In this document: positions 19,730 to 21,291 of the stretch, piece by piece
Layout of the letters: every line of letters starts with the position of its first letter
Numbering within the stretch: the first letter of the stretch is position 1
NCBI GenBank assembly: GCA_039924425.1
Contig: JBDTAX010000009.1
Span: 1 to 21,291, forward strand
From: GCA-003244245 sp039924425
Lineage (GTDB): Bacteria > Actinomycetota > Actinomycetes > Mycobacteriales > Pseudonocardiaceae
Direction: 5' to 3'
DNA: 21,291 nucleotides
Notes under the pieces: generated by a model
Databases searched by the model: none
What the model saw: the letters and a program-made list of their open reading frames with translations, nothing else
Told to the model about the DNA's origin: nothing
Program-made: the position numbers and the translations under genes

Positions 19730-21291
19730 GTGTCGGTGAAGATGCAGCCTGCCGGGCTGATGACCAGCGCCGGGCTGATGACCAGCGCCGAGCTGATCGA
19801 TCTGCTCGATGCGGCCGACCGGCTGGCCGGTGCGGCCGGTCGGCCCGACCTGATCGAGCGGCTGGCCAGGGCTCGCTCCCGGGTCGCCGCTCGGCGGATG
19901 CGGGTCGTGGTAGTCGGGGCGCCCGGCCAGGGCGCCACCTCGTTGATCCACGTCCTAGGCCGGGCAGCGGCCGACCGGCTGCCGGGGGCGAGCTTCGCGG
20001 ACGTCCCCGGCAGCCCGGGGTCGGCGGACGTGGTGTTGGTTGTCTGTGAGGCCGGTCACGAGTACGGCCCGGCGGAGCTGGACGCGCTGGCCCGAGTCCG
20101 GGAACAGGGCACCGCGCTGGTCGGCGTGCTCACCAAGATCGATTTCTATTCCCAGTGGAACGACGTTCAGCGGGCCAACCGGTGGCGGCTGCAGGCGGCC
20201 GGCCTGGACTCGCCGACCATCCCGCTGTTACCGGTGTCCTCGGCGCTGTGCGAGGACGGCCACCAGCTCGGTGACGAGTCGCTCATGGTCGCCTCCGGGG
20301 TGCCGCAGCTGCTGGAGTTTCTGCGCGACCGGATCGGGACCAGGGTGGACCGGGCGCTGCGCGACTTGGTGCTCGGCGAGGTGCGGGCCGTCACCGATCA
20401 GCTGAGCACGCTCTGGCACGGCGAGCTGGATGCGCTGCGCGGCTCCGGGGACTCGCCGCGGGAGCGCCAACAGCGGGCCATCGCCCAGCTGGACCGGTGC
20501 CAGCAGCTCTCGGCGAGCTGGCAGCTCGCGCTCGGCGATGGCGTGACCGAGCTGATGTCGCAGGTGGATTTCGACCTGCGACATCAGCTGCGCGAGGTGA
20601 TGGAAGGTGCCGAGCAGGACATCACCCAGGCGGATCCAACGCGGGACTGGACGCGTTTCGACCAGGCGGTGCGCGGCAAGGTCGATGAGGGCGTGCGCGC
20701 CAACTTCCAACTGGCTACGGATCGCTCCCGGCGACTGGCCCAGCACGTCGCCACAAAACTGGCCGGAAACCAGGACGGTTCACCCACCGGCGTGGTGCTG
20801 CCCGACCTCCGGTTGGACGACCCTGACGATGCGCTGCGCCAGGTCAAGCCGATGGCCCGCCCGGAGGGCGGCGGGGCGTTCGCGCGGTTGGTCAACAGCC
20901 TGCGGGGGTCCTACGGCGGCGTCCTGATGGTCGGGGTGCTGACCAGCCTCGCCGGGCTGTCGCTGATCAGCGTGTGGTCCGTCACGGCCGGCGGGCTACT
21001 GGGGCTGTTCACCTTCTGGGAAGACCGCAAAAACGGCAAGGAACGTGGCAAGGCTGAGGCCAAGATCGCGGTGTCGAAGCTGATGGACGGCGTGAACTTC
21101 CGGGTGGGTGAGCAGCTGCGGGCGCAACTACGTGCGGTGCACCGGACCCTGCGTGACCATTTCACCGAGGTCAACGACCAGCGGCTGCGGGCCGCCTCGG
21201 ACGCGGTGCGCGCCGCCGTCGACGCCGCGCAGCTACCCGGTCCGCAGCGTGACGCCCGGCTGTCCCAACTGGAGAACCACCTCGCAGAGCT
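19730..21291 (+). CDS. Dynamin-like membrane GTPase with degenerate P-loop, 3' end outside the window
   Basis: The 520 visible residues resemble actinobacterial dynamin-like proteins such as IniA and IniC. G1 reads GAPGQGATSL at 63-72, where Ala replaces the nucleotide-binding Lys of GxxxxGKS. The G3-like DVPG is at 91-94, G4 TKID at 135-138, and a VSSA block follows in the G5 position. The stretch between G1 and G3 is only about 20 residues, so the usual G2/switch I region is missing. A long helical region follows. A membrane hairpin comes at about residues 395-425 (YGGVLMVGVLTSLAGLSLIS, then VTAGGLLGLFTFWEDRK) with a basic, then helical, tail. GGAGG lies 8 bases before the GTG at 19730; the GTG at 19724 is too close to it. 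Mycobacterial relatives respond to cell-wall stress and remodel membranes. Confidence 0.85.
   Translation, partial: MSVKMQPAGLMTSAGLMTSAELIDLLDAADRLAGAAGRPDLIERLARARSRVAARRMRVVVVGAPGQGATSLIHVLGRAAADRLPGASFADVPGSPGSADVVLVVCEAGHEYGPAELDALARVREQGTALVGVLTKIDFYSQWNDVQRANRWRLQAAGLDSPTIPLLPVSSALCEDGHQLGDESLMVASGVPQLLEFLRDRIGTRVDRALRDLVLGEVRAVTDQLSTLWHGELDALRGSGDSPRERQQRAIAQLDRCQQLSASWQLALGDGVTELMSQVDFDLRHQLREVMEGAEQDITQADPTRDWTRFDQAVRGKVDEGVRANFQLATDRSRRLAQHVATKLAGNQDGSPTGVVLPDLRLDDPDDALRQVKPMARPEGGGAFARLVNSLRGSYGGVLMVGVLTSLAGLSLISVWSVTAGGLLGLFTFWEDRKNGKERGKAEAKIAVSKLMDGVNFRVGEQLRAQLRAVHRTLRDHFTEVNDQRLRAASDAVRAAVDAAQLPGPQRDARLSQLENHLAE
19753..19788 (+). repeat. 18-bp tandem repeat at the start of the dynamin-like gene
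   Basis: CGGGCTGATGACCAGCGC is present twice without interruption, encoding the GLMTSA pair near residue 10 ahead of the GTPase domain. Confidence 0.9.

Overview
This is a high-GC actinomycete chromosome segment. The housekeeping anchors are cysS followed by rlmB and an Lsr2-type nucleoid protein. GTG starts are frequent, and there is a DtxR/IdeR-type iron box and an IniB/IniA-like dynamin locus. The gene complement suggests a filamentous actinomycete, possibly of the Pseudonocardiales; that placement is inference, not proof.

Region 1 (1-8550) is an accessory island of two divergent transcription units. The leftward unit is tightly packed, with 4-8 base overlaps between its first four genes. 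It encodes a dCTP deaminase/dUTPase-fold protein, a HIT-family protein, an unrecognised 300-residue protein, a cysteine desulfurase, and a PPDK-like phosphoenolpyruvate enzyme that lacks most of its ATP-grasp domain. After a 53-base gap comes a MazG-like NTP pyrophosphohydrolase cut by the window edge. The rightward unit encodes a LysR-type regulator and an unusual fusion of an exonuclease/endonuclease/phosphatase (EEP) domain with a methyltransferase resembling the one associated with DNA phosphorothioation loci. The roughly 0.6 kb between the units carries a perfect 9-bp inverted repeat and 12-bp direct repeats that look like operators. Sulfur mobilisation, several nucleotide-processing folds and a nuclease-methyltransferase together suggest an undescribed nucleotide or nucleic-acid modification, or defence, pathway. 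This is the main candidate for something new.

Region 2 (8700-11705) is core: cysS (probably leaderless), rlmB with a minisatellite in its basic linker, and lsr2.

Region 3 (11756-15512) is mixed. It holds a small membrane protein and an overlapping membrane-anchored collagen-like protein (phage-like in style), a VapBC-type toxin-antitoxin pair behind a palindromic operator, a small membrane protein, an AlgI-type MBOAT acyltransferase with a strong terminator hairpin, and a 49-residue His/Asp-rich miniprotein.

Region 4 (15513-17280) contains remnants of an IS3-family transposase and of a luciferase-like oxidoreductase. Next to them is an intact FhuF-type ferric-siderophore reductase behind an iron box.

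Region 5 (17661 to the end) is a two-gene unit. The first gene encodes a Trp-rich, internally duplicated, coiled-coil and low-complexity protein. The second encodes a dynamin-like membrane GTPase whose P-loop lacks its lysine. The arrangement recalls mycobacterial iniB-iniA/iniC.
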